64,000 bases of DNA, taken from Polaribacter haliotis. GTDB taxonomy: Bacteria; Bacteroidota; Bacteroidia; Flavobacteriales; Flavobacteriaceae. The DNA lies in assembly GCF_014784055.1 (NCBI RefSeq), contig NZ_CP061813.1:459501-523500 (forward strand). Reading direction: 5' to 3'. Shown here one piece after another: positions 36,701 through 44,294 of the stretch (position 1 is the stretch's first letter; each line of letters starts with the position of its first letter). Under the pieces are notes generated by a model. The model ran no database searches. It was not told where the DNA came from and saw nothing but the letters and a program-made list of their open reading frames with translations. The translations under genes and the position numbers were made by a program.

Positions 36701-37414
36701 CTAATTTTCTTTTTTAATCAACAAAACAGATTTCTCAGCAAAACGTTCTCCCATGATTTTATAACCATTTTCAGACATGTGTAAATCGTTTTTTATTTCT
36801 TTATTATTTCTAATAATTCCGTCATTTAAGTCGTCTGTATTTATCCAAGCGAAGTTTGGTTGCGATTCTGCAACTTTTACTTGTGCTTCTCTAACGAGTG
36901 TCCAATCTGGATATCTTTCATTTTTCATATCGAAATCGCACAATCTTCCAATCACAAAATTTACGACTGTTCTTCCCAAATCTTTAGAAAGTTGATTGTA
37001 TAAACCCAATAAACTTTCCTCATACACATTTCCTTGGTTGGTTCTTGCATCGCGTTCGCCTTGCATCCAAATGAAAGTAACTGTGTCAAAATTTTTAGTT
37101 TTGAGTGCTTTATTTACTTTTACCATTAAAGTATCGTATAAATTACCATTTTGTGAATCAATTTCTCCATCTAAAGGTTTCCAGTTTTTATACCAACGTT
37201 TTATAGGTTGTGTTCCTAAGGCATATTTTACGACAGTTACATTATTTTCTCCAAACGCCTTTTTTACAGCTGGTGTAAAAGAAATATCAGGATTTAGACG
37301 TGCCATATTAGACTGTCCAGAAAGAATAAATAAATGTTGCTGATTTTCCTTTTTATCACAAGAATTCAATAGTAAAGTAATCAAAACAATACATAAAATG
37401 CTCTTTAATTTCAT
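36701..37414 (-). CDS. Sialate O-acetylesterase-like (SASA) lipoprotein esterase
   Basis: 237 residues. A lipoprotein signal ending at the cysteine in LITLLLNSCDK, then a SASA/SGNH-type hydrolase: LFILSGQSNMARLNP with the nucleophile serine, TFIWMQGERDARTNQG, and a C-terminal NDLHMSENGYKIMGERF with the Asp-x-x-His pair. The family removes O-acetyl groups from sialic acids or from plant and algal polysaccharides. No carbohydrate operon is adjacent, so the substrate is unknown. Confidence 0.88.
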   Translation of the reverse strand: MKLKSILCIVLITLLLNSCDKKENQQHLFILSGQSNMARLNPDISFTPAVKKAFGENNVTVVKYALGTQPIKRWYKNWKPLDGEIDSQNGNLYDTLMVKVNKALKTKNFDTVTFIWMQGERDARTNQGNVYEESLLGLYNQLSKDLGRTVVNFVIGRLCDFDMKNERYPDWTLVREAQVKVAESQPNFAWINTDDLNDGIIRNNKEIKNDLHMSENGYKIMGERFAEKSVLLIKKEN

Positions 37415-37438
37415 AATAATAAAATAGGTTTAAATTAT

Positions 37439-39643
37439 TTATTTCTTCGCTTTTTCTACCAATTCTAATTTGTCAACTGAAGTTTTTGTCGTAAAAAAAC
37501 CGTAATTAATCGTTACTTTTTTCTTGTCTATTTTATCGATAGTTCCTACAGAATTAGAGTCTATAATTCGCACTCTGTCGTTTATTTTGTAGATATATTC
37601 CGATTTTGCTTTAGCAATTTTAGCTTCTTCGATTTTCTTTTCTTTACGAACTTCAACTACTTTTTCTAAAACCTCTTTTTCCACTTTTTTAATGACTTGT
37701 TGCATTTGTTTCTCAACAACTTTGGCTTTCTTTTGTTGCGCTTTCGTAGTTTTTAAAGGTTTCTTCTTGGCATATTTTACTTTCTCGTCTGCAACCCATT
37801 TGTTGAAATTGGTATTCAGTTCTTTTTTGTTATTTGTTTGAAAGTATTTATTTAGTAGTTCGTTTGTTTTTCTACCTAAAGACAACATTTTCTGATTCTG
37901 GTCATACAATTCTTGAAAACCAGATAATTTATCTTGAATTTTCTGTTCTTTTTCCTGTAAACTCTCTAAATGTTCCTGTCCTTTTGTTTTCTGCTTCTCT
38001 AAACTATCCGAATTTTTCTGAAGTTTATTTCGTTCTTTTTGAAGTTTAGAAATGGTTTTATCCAAACGAATTTTCTCGTTTTCAACACGCTTTTTCGCTT
38101 GGTTGATTAAACTATAAGGAATTCCGTTTTTCTGAGCCACTTCAAAAGTAAAAGAACTACCAGCTTGACCAACAAAAAGTTTAAATAATGGTTCCAAAGA
38201 ACGTTCGTCAAACTGCATATTTGCGTTGGTAACATTCTCCAATTCGTTCGCCAAAACTTTTAAGTTGGAGTAGTGGGTTGTAATAATTCCGAAGGCTTTT
38301 TTGTTGTAAAATTCTTCCAAGAAAATTTCAGCCAAAGCTCCACCCAATTCAGGGTCTGAACCTGTACCAAATTCATCAATTAAAAACAAGGTATTTTCAT
38401 TACATTTTCTTAAAAAGTAACGCATGTTTTTTAATCGATAACTATAAGTACTTAATTGATTTTCAATAGATTGGTTGTCTCCAATATCCGTTAAAATCGT
38501 ATCGAAAATATACGTCTGACTTCTTTCTTCCACAGGAATTAAAAGTCCACTTTGTATCATTAATTGTAATAAACCAATGGTTTTTAAAGTTATGCTTTTT
38601 CCACCAGCATTTGGGCCAGAAATAACAATTATTTGCTGTTTTTCGTTCAGTTCTATACTTTGTGGAACAATTTTTAAGTTCTTTTCCTTATTTTTTTTCC
38701 ATAAAATAGGATGATACGCATCTCTAAATAAAATCTTCTTTTCTTGAGAAATTTTTGGCAATAATCCATTAATTTCTTGCGCATATTTTGCTTTTGCGCC
38801 CACAGCATCTATATGTGTTACATATTCTAAATATTCGTGAATTAAGGAAATTACAGGACGAATTGTTTCTGCAAGATCTCGTAATATTTTTACAATTTCT
38901 TGTTTTTCTTCGTACAATAAATTTTGATATTCTCGTGAATAAGACAAGGTTGCTTGTGGCGCAATATAAACGATGTTTCCAGATTTGGATGAACCTAAAA
39001 AACTACCAGCCACTTTTTTACGATGCATTGCTAAAACTGCCAAAACACGCTGATTGTCAATAACACTTTCCTTAATATCATCTAAATATCCAGAAGCTAT
39101 GGATTTGCTCAAAGCACTCGAAAAACTTTGTCCGATTTTACCACGAACGTTGTTGATGTCTTTTCGAATTTGTTTTAAAGCAGAAGAAGCATTATTTTTT
39201 ACAATACCACTTAATTCTATAATTTTCTTGATTTCATCATCTACAAAAGTGCTGAATTCTATTTCTTGGGTCAGTTTAAAAAACGTAGGAAACTGAACTT
39301 CAAACTTCTTAAAAAATTTGATATGTTCGTTTACGGTTAAAGAAATACTTGCAATTTTTAAATACGCTTCTGGTTCTAAAAAACTGTTTTCTATCGCGAG
39401 TCTGTGAATGTCTTGCGTTACATTATCAAAACCATGATTCGGAACTCTGTTTTCACTCTGAAAAGATTTTAGGTACTCGTCTACTAAATTCAGTTCAGTA
39501 AAGAGTGTTTTTTTATTAGAAATAGGCAGAATTTCACGCACTCTTTCTTTCCCCAACCCAGAAATGCAAAATTCTGATACATGTTGCAAAACTGTTGAAA
39601 ATTCTAAATCTTGTAATGTTTTTTCTGAAATGTTACGATTCAA
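37439..39643 (-). CDS. MutS2-family ATPase lacking the Smr nuclease domain
   Basis: 734 residues; full-length MutS2 is usually about 780. The N-terminal clamp/lever regions (LQDLEFSTVLQHVSEFC, TQDIHRLA) lead to the MutS ATPase: Walker A ISGPNAGGKSITLKTIGLL, LSTYSYRLKNMRYFL and LFLIDEFGTGSDPELGGALA, FGIITTHYSNLK. A long Lys/Glu/Gln coiled coil (about residues 530-680) and a KOW-like end (YKINDRVRIIDSNSVGTI) follow, and the protein stops there. MutS2 in other bacteria rescues collided ribosomes and limits recombination, with the Smr domain doing the cutting; here that domain is absent. Confidence 0.93.
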   Translation of the reverse strand: MNRNISEKTLQDLEFSTVLQHVSEFCISGLGKERVREILPISNKKTLFTELNLVDEYLKSFQSENRVPNHGFDNVTQDIHRLAIENSFLEPEAYLKIASISLTVNEHIKFFKKFEVQFPTFFKLTQEIEFSTFVDDEIKKIIELSGIVKNNASSALKQIRKDINNVRGKIGQSFSSALSKSIASGYLDDIKESVIDNQRVLAVLAMHRKKVAGSFLGSSKSGNIVYIAPQATLSYSREYQNLLYEEKQEIVKILRDLAETIRPVISLIHEYLEYVTHIDAVGAKAKYAQEINGLLPKISQEKKILFRDAYHPILWKKNKEKNLKIVPQSIELNEKQQIIVISGPNAGGKSITLKTIGLLQLMIQSGLLIPVEERSQTYIFDTILTDIGDNQSIENQLSTYSYRLKNMRYFLRKCNENTLFLIDEFGTGSDPELGGALAEIFLEEFYNKKAFGIITTHYSNLKVLANELENVTNANMQFDERSLEPLFKLFVGQAGSSFTFEVAQKNGIPYSLINQAKKRVENEKIRLDKTISKLQKERNKLQKNSDSLEKQKTKGQEHLESLQEKEQKIQDKLSGFQELYDQNQKMLSLGRKTNELLNKYFQTNNKKELNTNFNKWVADEKVKYAKKKPLKTTKAQQKKAKVVEKQMQQVIKKVEKEVLEKVVEVRKEKKIEEAKIAKAKSEYIYKINDRVRIIDSNSVGTIDKIDKKKVTINYGFFTTKTSVDKLELVEKAKK

Positions 39644-39734
39644 AGTTTAATATTTAAGGTTTTTTGGGAACTAATAAGTAACTTTGAATTCAAAATTTTG
39701 AATCTTGAATCCAAAAGCACAAAAATAACAAACA

Positions 39735-40400
39735 ATGCAAGTAAAAATCGCCGATTCTTGGAAAAATATTTTACAAAACGAATTTGAAAAACCATATTTT
39801 AAGGAATTAATCAATTTTGTGAAAAACGAGTATCAAAACCATACTTGTTACCCAAAAGGACAAGATATTTTTGCTTCGTTTGATTTTTGTTCTTTTGACG
39901 ATTTAAAAGTGGTTATTATTGGTCAAGATCCGTATCATGGACCAAACCAAGCAAATGGATTGTGTTTTTCTGTTAAGGATGGAATAAAGCATCCACCTTC
40001 ATTAATTAACATTTTTAAAGAAATTTCTACGGATTTAGAAACTGAATATCCAACAAGTGGAAATTTGGAAAAATGGGCAAAACAAGGTGTTTTGTTATTA
40101 AATGCAACATTAACTGTAAGAGCTCACGAAGCTGGAAGTCACCAAAAAGAAGGCTGGGAAACGTTTACAGACGAAGTAATAAAACAAATTTCCAAAGAAA
40201 ACGAAAACATTGTTTTTCTACTTTGGGGCGGATTTGCAAAAAAGAAAGCAAAATTAATTGATAAAAAGAAACACTTCATTTTAGAATCTGGGCATCCATC
40301 TCCATTAAGCGCAAATAGGGGATATTGGTTTGGAAATAAACATTTCTCGAAAACCAATGAGATTTTAAAAGATTTAAGGAAAAAAGAAATTGAGTGGTAG
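39735..40400 (+). CDS. ung: Uracil-DNA glycosylase
   Basis: 221 residues, family 1. It excises uracil from DNA. The catalytic water-activating motif GQDPYHGPNQANGLCFSV (Asp-65) and the leucine/histidine loop SGHPSPLSANRGYWFGNKHF with His-187 are intact, as is GVLLLNATLTVRAHEAGSH. Start at 39735 fits the family. It diverges from the mutS2-like gene, with 91 bases between. Confidence 0.97.
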   Translation: MQVKIADSWKNILQNEFEKPYFKELINFVKNEYQNHTCYPKGQDIFASFDFCSFDDLKVVIIGQDPYHGPNQANGLCFSVKDGIKHPPSLINIFKEISTDLETEYPTSGNLEKWAKQGVLLLNATLTVRAHEAGSHQKEGWETFTDEVIKQISKENENIVFLLWGGFAKKKAKLIDKKKHFILESGHPSPLSANRGYWFGNKHFSKTNEILKDLRKKEIEW

Positions 40401-40473
40401 TTATTCAGTTTAGCAATGGAGAATGCTCCCTTTTAATACAAGAAGGTCACGAATTAATTTAATTTCTGTATGT

Positions 40474-40608
40474 GTTCTCGATACAAAATTCTTGAAAAAA
40501 GAATTTTACTCGAACTGACAGCATTTTCTTACTCATTCGTTAAATAATAAATTCGCATATTGTCAATTCGAGTGATTTTCGACTTTAGGAGAAAATTGTA
40601 TCGAGAAC
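40474..40608. repeat. Inverted pair of a 47-48-base element
   Basis: Left arm starts GTTCTCGATACAAAATTC and ends ACTCGAACTGACA (40474-40520); the right arm is its imperfect reverse complement (40561-40608, TGTCAATTCGAGTG ... TTGTATCGAGAAC). 40 bases lie between the arms. Fits a REP/BIME-type or MITE-like element. Confidence 0.8.
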
Positions 40609-40618
40609 TTTTGAGTTT

Positions 40619-40643
40619 GTCATTCCTGTGAAGACAGGAATCC
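40619..40643. repeat. Interspersed hairpin repeat GTCATTCCTG-type, copy 2
   Basis: GTCATTCCTGTGAAGACAGG followed by AATCC; matches 22710-22734 except three bases. Confidence 0.8.
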
Positions 40644-40750
40644 ATACAAAATTTTTAGAAAATCTATTACTTTATAAGAATAGCAAAATAGTTTTTAAAC
40701 AAGCTTAGCTCTGATTGAATCTTTCGACTGCGCTCAAGACAGGCTAATTG

Positions 40751-40803
40751 TTTGAGCTCTTTTTATCTCTTTTTTAAGAGATTAAAAAGCGAGTAGTGAA
40801 AGC
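40751..40803. repeat. Hairpin repeat TTTGAGCTC...GTAGTGAAAGC, copy 1
   Basis: Ends shared with 48725-48770: TTTGAGCTCTTTTT at the left and AAAAAGCGAGTAGTGAAAGC at the right; the loop differs (ATCTCTTTTTTAAGAGAT, itself a stem). Confidence 0.75.
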
Positions 40804-40885
40804 AGTAAATAGCTCCAAAAAATAATTACGAAAAAATAATTTGTGAATTCGTGTCACTTTAAAAGATGCTGAAATAAGTTCAGTA

Positions 40886-40913
40886 TAAAAAAAATCCGCT
40901 AAAAAAGCGGATT
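40886..40913 (-). terminator. Terminator of the small lipoprotein gene
   Basis: AATCCGCT (40893-40900), AAAAA, AGCGGATT (40906-40913); on the minus strand the stem is followed by a T-tract (A run 40887-40894 on the plus strand). Confidence 0.85.
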
Positions 40914-40945
40914 CATTGAATTTGAAATTAAGAAACAAACGGATT

Positions 40946-41086
40946 TTATAACAAATCTGCTTGTTTTAATGTTGTTTGAATAGTTATGTCTGCATCTGCC
41001 AAACCACAAGATTTGGAGGTACTTCTACATGAAGAAAAACAAATAATCCCTAAAACACAAATTGCAACAAATACTACTCTTTTCAT
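40946..41086 (-). CDS. Short lipoprotein, 46 residues
   Basis: A complete frame of 46 codons reads MKRVVFVAICVLGIICFSSC then RSTSKSCGLADADITIQTTL and KQADLL. It has a basic start, a hydrophobic core and a lipobox ending at Cys-20 (CFSSC), followed by a tail with one further cysteine. It is a real gene candidate because it has a classic lipoprotein signal, stands alone and is followed 33 bases later by a strong terminator. I recall similar SCGLAD-containing small proteins in flavobacteria but cannot name a family. Function unknown. Confidence 0.7.
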   Translation of the reverse strand: MKRVVFVAICVLGIICFSSCRSTSKSCGLADADITIQTTLKQADLL

Positions 41087-41105
41087 TTTTTTACTATTTT
41101 ACGGT

Positions 41106-41966
41106 TTAAATGTACATATTTTTTATGAACTCGCCTGAATTTTTCTTCTCTTCGATAACGTTAAAAGAAACCATTTTATTTTGAATGCGCGTAATTAAAT
41201 TTTTAGTGATAGGTTTCCCATCATTCCATTCCGTTATTTTTAGCCATTTCTGAATGTCTTCTAGCTTCTGTTGGTAACGTTTTGCTAAGATTTTATCGAT
41301 ATTATCAATGTCTTTAAAATCGGCTGTTTCTCCATTAATAATGTCTAAAACTTTTTGTACTTCTTCGAAATTATTTTCTAAAACTTCGTTTCTAACTGCA
41401 ATTACAAAACATGGCCAAGGAGTAGGGCAGTCGTCAATTCTTCTGAATGTTCCATCATCGACCAAAGGTTTTGTGGTAAAATGTTCCCACATAAAATAAT
41501 CGGCTTCGCAATTGGTTAAAGAATCGATGCCTCCTTGTAAATTTCCAACGACTTTAAACTTTAATTTGTCTATTTCCCAACCTTGATTATAAGCATTTAC
41601 AATCGCCATTAAATGCGAACCAGAACCAAATCTACTAATTGCAATCGTAGCATTTTCTAAATCTTCAATTTTTTTGAAAGATGATTTTTCGCCTACGTGA
41701 ATTCCCCAAATTAAAGGAGTTTTAACGAACGTTTGCACAATTTTAGACGGATTTCCATCTGCAATATCTTTGATTATTCCTTCCGTTAAAACAATGGCAA
41801 TATCTACAGTTCCGTTTCTTAATGCTTTGCACATTTGCCCAGTTCCACCATGATAATCTTGCCAACGTAAATTGATGTTTTCTTTGGTGTATTCTTTATT
41901 TTTTAATGTGAGATACCAAGGATAATTAAAGTGTTCTGGTACACCACCGATTTTTAAATCTGTCAT
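41106..41966 (-). CDS. Signal-less periplasmic-binding-protein-fold protein (NMT1/THI5 or MqnA-like)
   Basis: 286 residues with a type 2 solute-binding fold: LKIGGVPEHFNYPWYLTLKN, RWQDYHGGTGQMCKALRNGT, DIAIVLTEGII, ATIAISRFGSGSHLMAIVNA, KVVGNLQGGIDSLTNCEADY and FMWEHFTTKPLVDDG. There is no signal peptide or lipobox; the protein starts directly with MTDLKIGGV, so it should be cytoplasmic. No ABC permease or ATPase lies nearby. Such signal-less versions include enzymes (THI5, MqnA, MqnD). It is one base from the nucleoside phosphorylase gene upstream, suggesting a nucleoside-linked enzyme or sensor. Function not assigned. Confidence 0.8.
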   Translation of the reverse strand: MTDLKIGGVPEHFNYPWYLTLKNKEYTKENINLRWQDYHGGTGQMCKALRNGTVDIAIVLTEGIIKDIADGNPSKIVQTFVKTPLIWGIHVGEKSSFKKIEDLENATIAISRFGSGSHLMAIVNAYNQGWEIDKLKFKVVGNLQGGIDSLTNCEADYFMWEHFTTKPLVDDGTFRRIDDCPTPWPCFVIAVRNEVLENNFEEVQKVLDIINGETADFKDIDNIDKILAKRYQQKLEDIQKWLKITEWNDGKPITKNLITRIQNKMVSFNVIEEKKNSGEFIKNMYI

Positions 41967-41967
41967 T

Positions 41968-42837
41968 TTAAATTGTGAGCTTTTTAAGCGTATATTTTAT
42001 TAAATCTTCCACCACTTTTTTAGGGTTTTCGCTAAAAGTTCCATTTGCTCTGTTTGCAATAATGGCATTTAGTGAAACTGCTTTATGCCCTAATAATTTA
42101 GATAAGCCATAAATTGCGGAAGTTTCCATTTCTAAATTGGTAATTCTATGTTTTTTATGTTGAAAACTATCAATTTTATTATTTAAGTTTTCGTCTTCTA
42201 ATTGTAATCTTAACACACGACCTTGTGGTCCGTAAAAACCACCAGCAGTTGCTGTTATTCCTGAATATATGTTTTCTGAAGTAAATTTTCGAGCAAGTTC
42301 TTGGCTGTTTTCAACCAAAATAGGATGCGATTTTTTAGCACTCCAATTGGTGTGTTTTACAAAAGCATTTTCAATTTCTGAATTTGAAATTACATCAATT
42401 TGATAGGAGTGAAGCATTCCATTTAAATCTAAACCATGAGAACTCAATAAAAATGAATCTACAGGAATGTCTTTTTGCAAAGACCCTGAAGTTCCAATTC
42501 GAATGATATTTAAAGAAGTTAAATCGGTTTTTGGCGCTCTTGTTTCTAGATTGATGTTTACCAAAGCATCTAATTCATTTAAAACAATATCTATATTATC
42601 TGGGCCAATTCCTGTTGAAATTACTGAAATTCTTTTCCCTTTATAAATACCTGTGGTCGTTTTAAATTCTCTTTTTTGAGTTGTAAAATCAACAGATTCA
42701 AATAGTTTGGTGATTTTATCTACTCTGTCTTGGTCTCCAACAAAAATAATATCTGTAGCAATATTTTCTGGTTTTAAATTTAAGTGATAAACACTGCCAT
42801 CTGGATTTAGAATAAGTTCAGATTTTTTTATACTCAT
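41968..42837 (-). CDS. Nucleoside phosphorylase (uridine phosphorylase-like)
   Basis: 289 residues from the start at 42837. Landmarks of the PNP/UDP family: DIIFVGDQDRVDKI, VISTGIGPDNIDIVLNEL, the phosphate-binding IIRIGTSGSLQKDIPVDSF and the substrate-binding TNLEMETSAIYGLSKLLGH. It splits a nucleoside with phosphate; the base specificity is not certain. An in-frame ATG at 42912 adds 25 residues that overlap the upstream DUF1835 gene, and MSIKKSELIL at 42837 fits homologues better. It lies between the DUF1835 gene (4 bases) and the solute-binding-fold gene (1 base). Confidence 0.88.
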   Translation of the reverse strand: MSIKKSELILNPDGSVYHLNLKPENIATDIIFVGDQDRVDKITKLFESVDFTTQKREFKTTTGIYKGKRISVISTGIGPDNIDIVLNELDALVNINLETRAPKTDLTSLNIIRIGTSGSLQKDIPVDSFLLSSHGLDLNGMLHSYQIDVISNSEIENAFVKHTNWSAKKSHPILVENSQELARKFTSENIYSGITATAGGFYGPQGRVLRLQLEDENLNNKIDSFQHKKHRITNLEMETSAIYGLSKLLGHKAVSLNAIIANRANGTFSENPKKVVEDLIKYTLKKLTI

Positions 42838-42841
42838 ACTT

Positions 42842-43786
42842 TTAAGAGGTAATTTGCAACAGTTTTTCAGTAGCATTGCTATATAAAAAACTGTATTTTT
42901 TAGAACCTCCAAGATACGAATTTTCTGAACGTATTTCTCTGTAAAAATTTGCCTGATTCTCTAAAATATCTTTCCCTTTTCTTGTGAGTTTTACAGGATC
43001 GAAAGAAGTGAATAATTTTTGAAGTTTATCGATATTGTTTTCATATTGTAAATCTCCAAAACCAAAAACTTCTTGTTCTGTAAGCAATTTGCCAACTAAT
43101 TGGTTTTTAGAAGATAAATTGTTGTTGTTTGCTGTTTTTAAAACAAAATTTTCTACATTATTTAATCCATTTTCAATAGAAGGAAACCTTCTTAAATGTG
43201 CTTCCAAAGCAGTTGTTAAATATTTAAATGGCGACATTGGATTGAATTGATGTATTTTTTCTAGTCTTAAAGGACTGTCTGAACAATACAATTGCCAAAT
43301 ATAATCTGCATATTCAATATCATCTTGCGAAAGTTCTATTCTGTCTTTAAAATGTTGTTGAATTTGTTCTTCTGAAAGTTCAGGAATTGCTAACATTTTA
43401 GCAGATTCTTTTACTTTTCCACTACAAACTAAAGAAACTTCATACCCTTTTCTGTAACGTTTTAGCCAACTAATTACAGCAATCATATTAATTTGACAAA
43501 ATAAATCGTACTCAAACCATAAAACGATTTGCTTATTTTCTTTTTTATTACAGAGTTTTCGATATTCTTTAACTGTGTAATCTATAAATTTTTGTTTACT
43601 AATTTTATAGGAAGATTTAAAGAAATCGTATCTGGTTTTCCAAAAAACATCGCTCCCAACATTGGTTGTTGTTTTTCCTTCACAGAGCATTTCTCTCCAT
43701 GTAATAAAATCTCCAGAAAATTGTAGTTTTTTTAGATAGTTGGTAGTACTATCTCCATTTGTAATATGTAAAATAGAAGAGTTCAT
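42842..43786 (-). CDS. DUF1835 domain protein
   Basis: 314 residues. The N-terminal DUF1835 region is recognisable (ILHITNGDSTTNYLKKLQFS, ITWREMLCEGKTT), followed by an Asp/Trp-rich core (QIVLWFEYDLFCQINMIAVI) and a C-terminal winged-helix-like end (VFGFGDLQYENNID, DPVKLTRKGKDIL). The function of the family is unknown; members are found in Firmicutes and Bacteroidota. It begins the three-gene minus-strand operon with the phosphorylase and the solute-binding-fold protein. Confidence 0.82.
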   Translation of the reverse strand: MNSSILHITNGDSTTNYLKKLQFSGDFITWREMLCEGKTTTNVGSDVFWKTRYDFFKSSYKISKQKFIDYTVKEYRKLCNKKENKQIVLWFEYDLFCQINMIAVISWLKRYRKGYEVSLVCSGKVKESAKMLAIPELSEEQIQQHFKDRIELSQDDIEYADYIWQLYCSDSPLRLEKIHQFNPMSPFKYLTTALEAHLRRFPSIENGLNNVENFVLKTANNNNLSSKNQLVGKLLTEQEVFGFGDLQYENNIDKLQKLFTSFDPVKLTRKGKDILENQANFYREIRSENSYLGGSKKYSFLYSNATEKLLQITS

Positions 43787-43838
43787 AGTGAAATGACAAC
43801 GTTAATAATCGATTTTTATTGTGTTAGGGTAAATTTAA

Positions 43839-44162
43839 CTATCCACCAACACGTTTTACTTTAAAACCTTTATCTTTTAACATAGACATAATTTTGTCTC
43901 TAAAATCACCTTGAATTATGATTTTATCATCTTTAAAACTTCCACCAACAGACAATTTTGTTTTAATTTCTTTGGCTAAAAGTTTAAAGTCGGAAGTTGC
44001 ACCATTATAACCTTCTAAAATAGTAATTGGCTTTCCTTTTCGTTTCTCATATTTGCAAAGAATGGGTTCGTCTTGCAACCAAATATTCGATTTTTCTTTT
44101 TTTGGTTCCTCAGTTTCTTGGTGTTCTGGAAACAAATTTTTTAGTTGATCTTTTAAATCCAT
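43839..44162 (-). CDS. SUI1/eIF1-like translation factor (YciH family)
   Basis: 107 residues. A charged N-terminal tail (LKDQLKNLFPEHQETEEPKK) is followed by the SUI1 fold: KYEKRKGKPITILEGYNG, LAKEIKTKLSVGGSFKDDKI and IQGDFRDKIMSMLKDKGFKV. Bacterial YciH proteins increase stringency of start-codon selection or act in stress translation; the basic loop KRKGK is the conserved rRNA/tRNA contact. It is preceded by a 52-base gap after the DUF1835 gene and followed by an inverted repeat element. Confidence 0.92.
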   Translation of the reverse strand: MDLKDQLKNLFPEHQETEEPKKEKSNIWLQDEPILCKYEKRKGKPITILEGYNGATSDFKLLAKEIKTKLSVGGSFKDDKIIIQGDFRDKIMSMLKDKGFKVKRVGG

Positions 44163-44163
44163 A

Positions 44164-44293
44164 AAAAGCCCCTTTTAATTTCCCCAAAGGGGAAAAACTC
44201 ATGCTGGTAACTTTGAGTATATTTTTATTGTTTTTATTCGGCATATTTCCCATAATACATTCCTTCCCTTTGGGAAGGTTAGGATGGGCTTTT
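44164..44293. repeat. 130-base inverted-repeat element with two internal hairpins
   Basis: Ends AAAAGCCC (44164-44171) and GGGCTTTT (44286-44293) are inverted repeats. Inside are TTTCCCCAAAGGGGAAA (44179-44195) and CCTTCCCTTTGGGAAGG (44262-44278). Fits a small non-autonomous element or a double terminator. Confidence 0.75.
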
Positions 44294-44294
44294 C

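Larger units (their letters stand above)
40401..40945. other. Repeat-rich intergenic region between ung and a small lipoprotein gene
   Basis: 545 bases without a gene. In order: a 47-48-base inverted-repeat pair (40474-40520 and 40561-40608); a GTCATTCCTG-type hairpin repeat (40619-40643); a phrase CTTTCGACTGCGCTCAAGAC (40721-40740) of a type I recall from many bacterial intergenic regions; a hairpin element TTTGAGCTC...GTAGTGAAAGC (40751-40803) shared with 48725-48770; the phrase GTGAATTCGTG (40843-40853); and a terminator (40886-40913). It looks like an accretion of small non-coding repeats. Confidence 0.8.

Noticed and set aside
36996..37343. 115-codon open frame antisense to the SASA esterase
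   Set aside because: Covers the catalytic region of the esterase; nothing supports translation.
42838..42912. Longer N-terminus of the nucleoside phosphorylase
   Set aside because: It overlaps the DUF1835 gene by 71 bases and contains no conserved residues.
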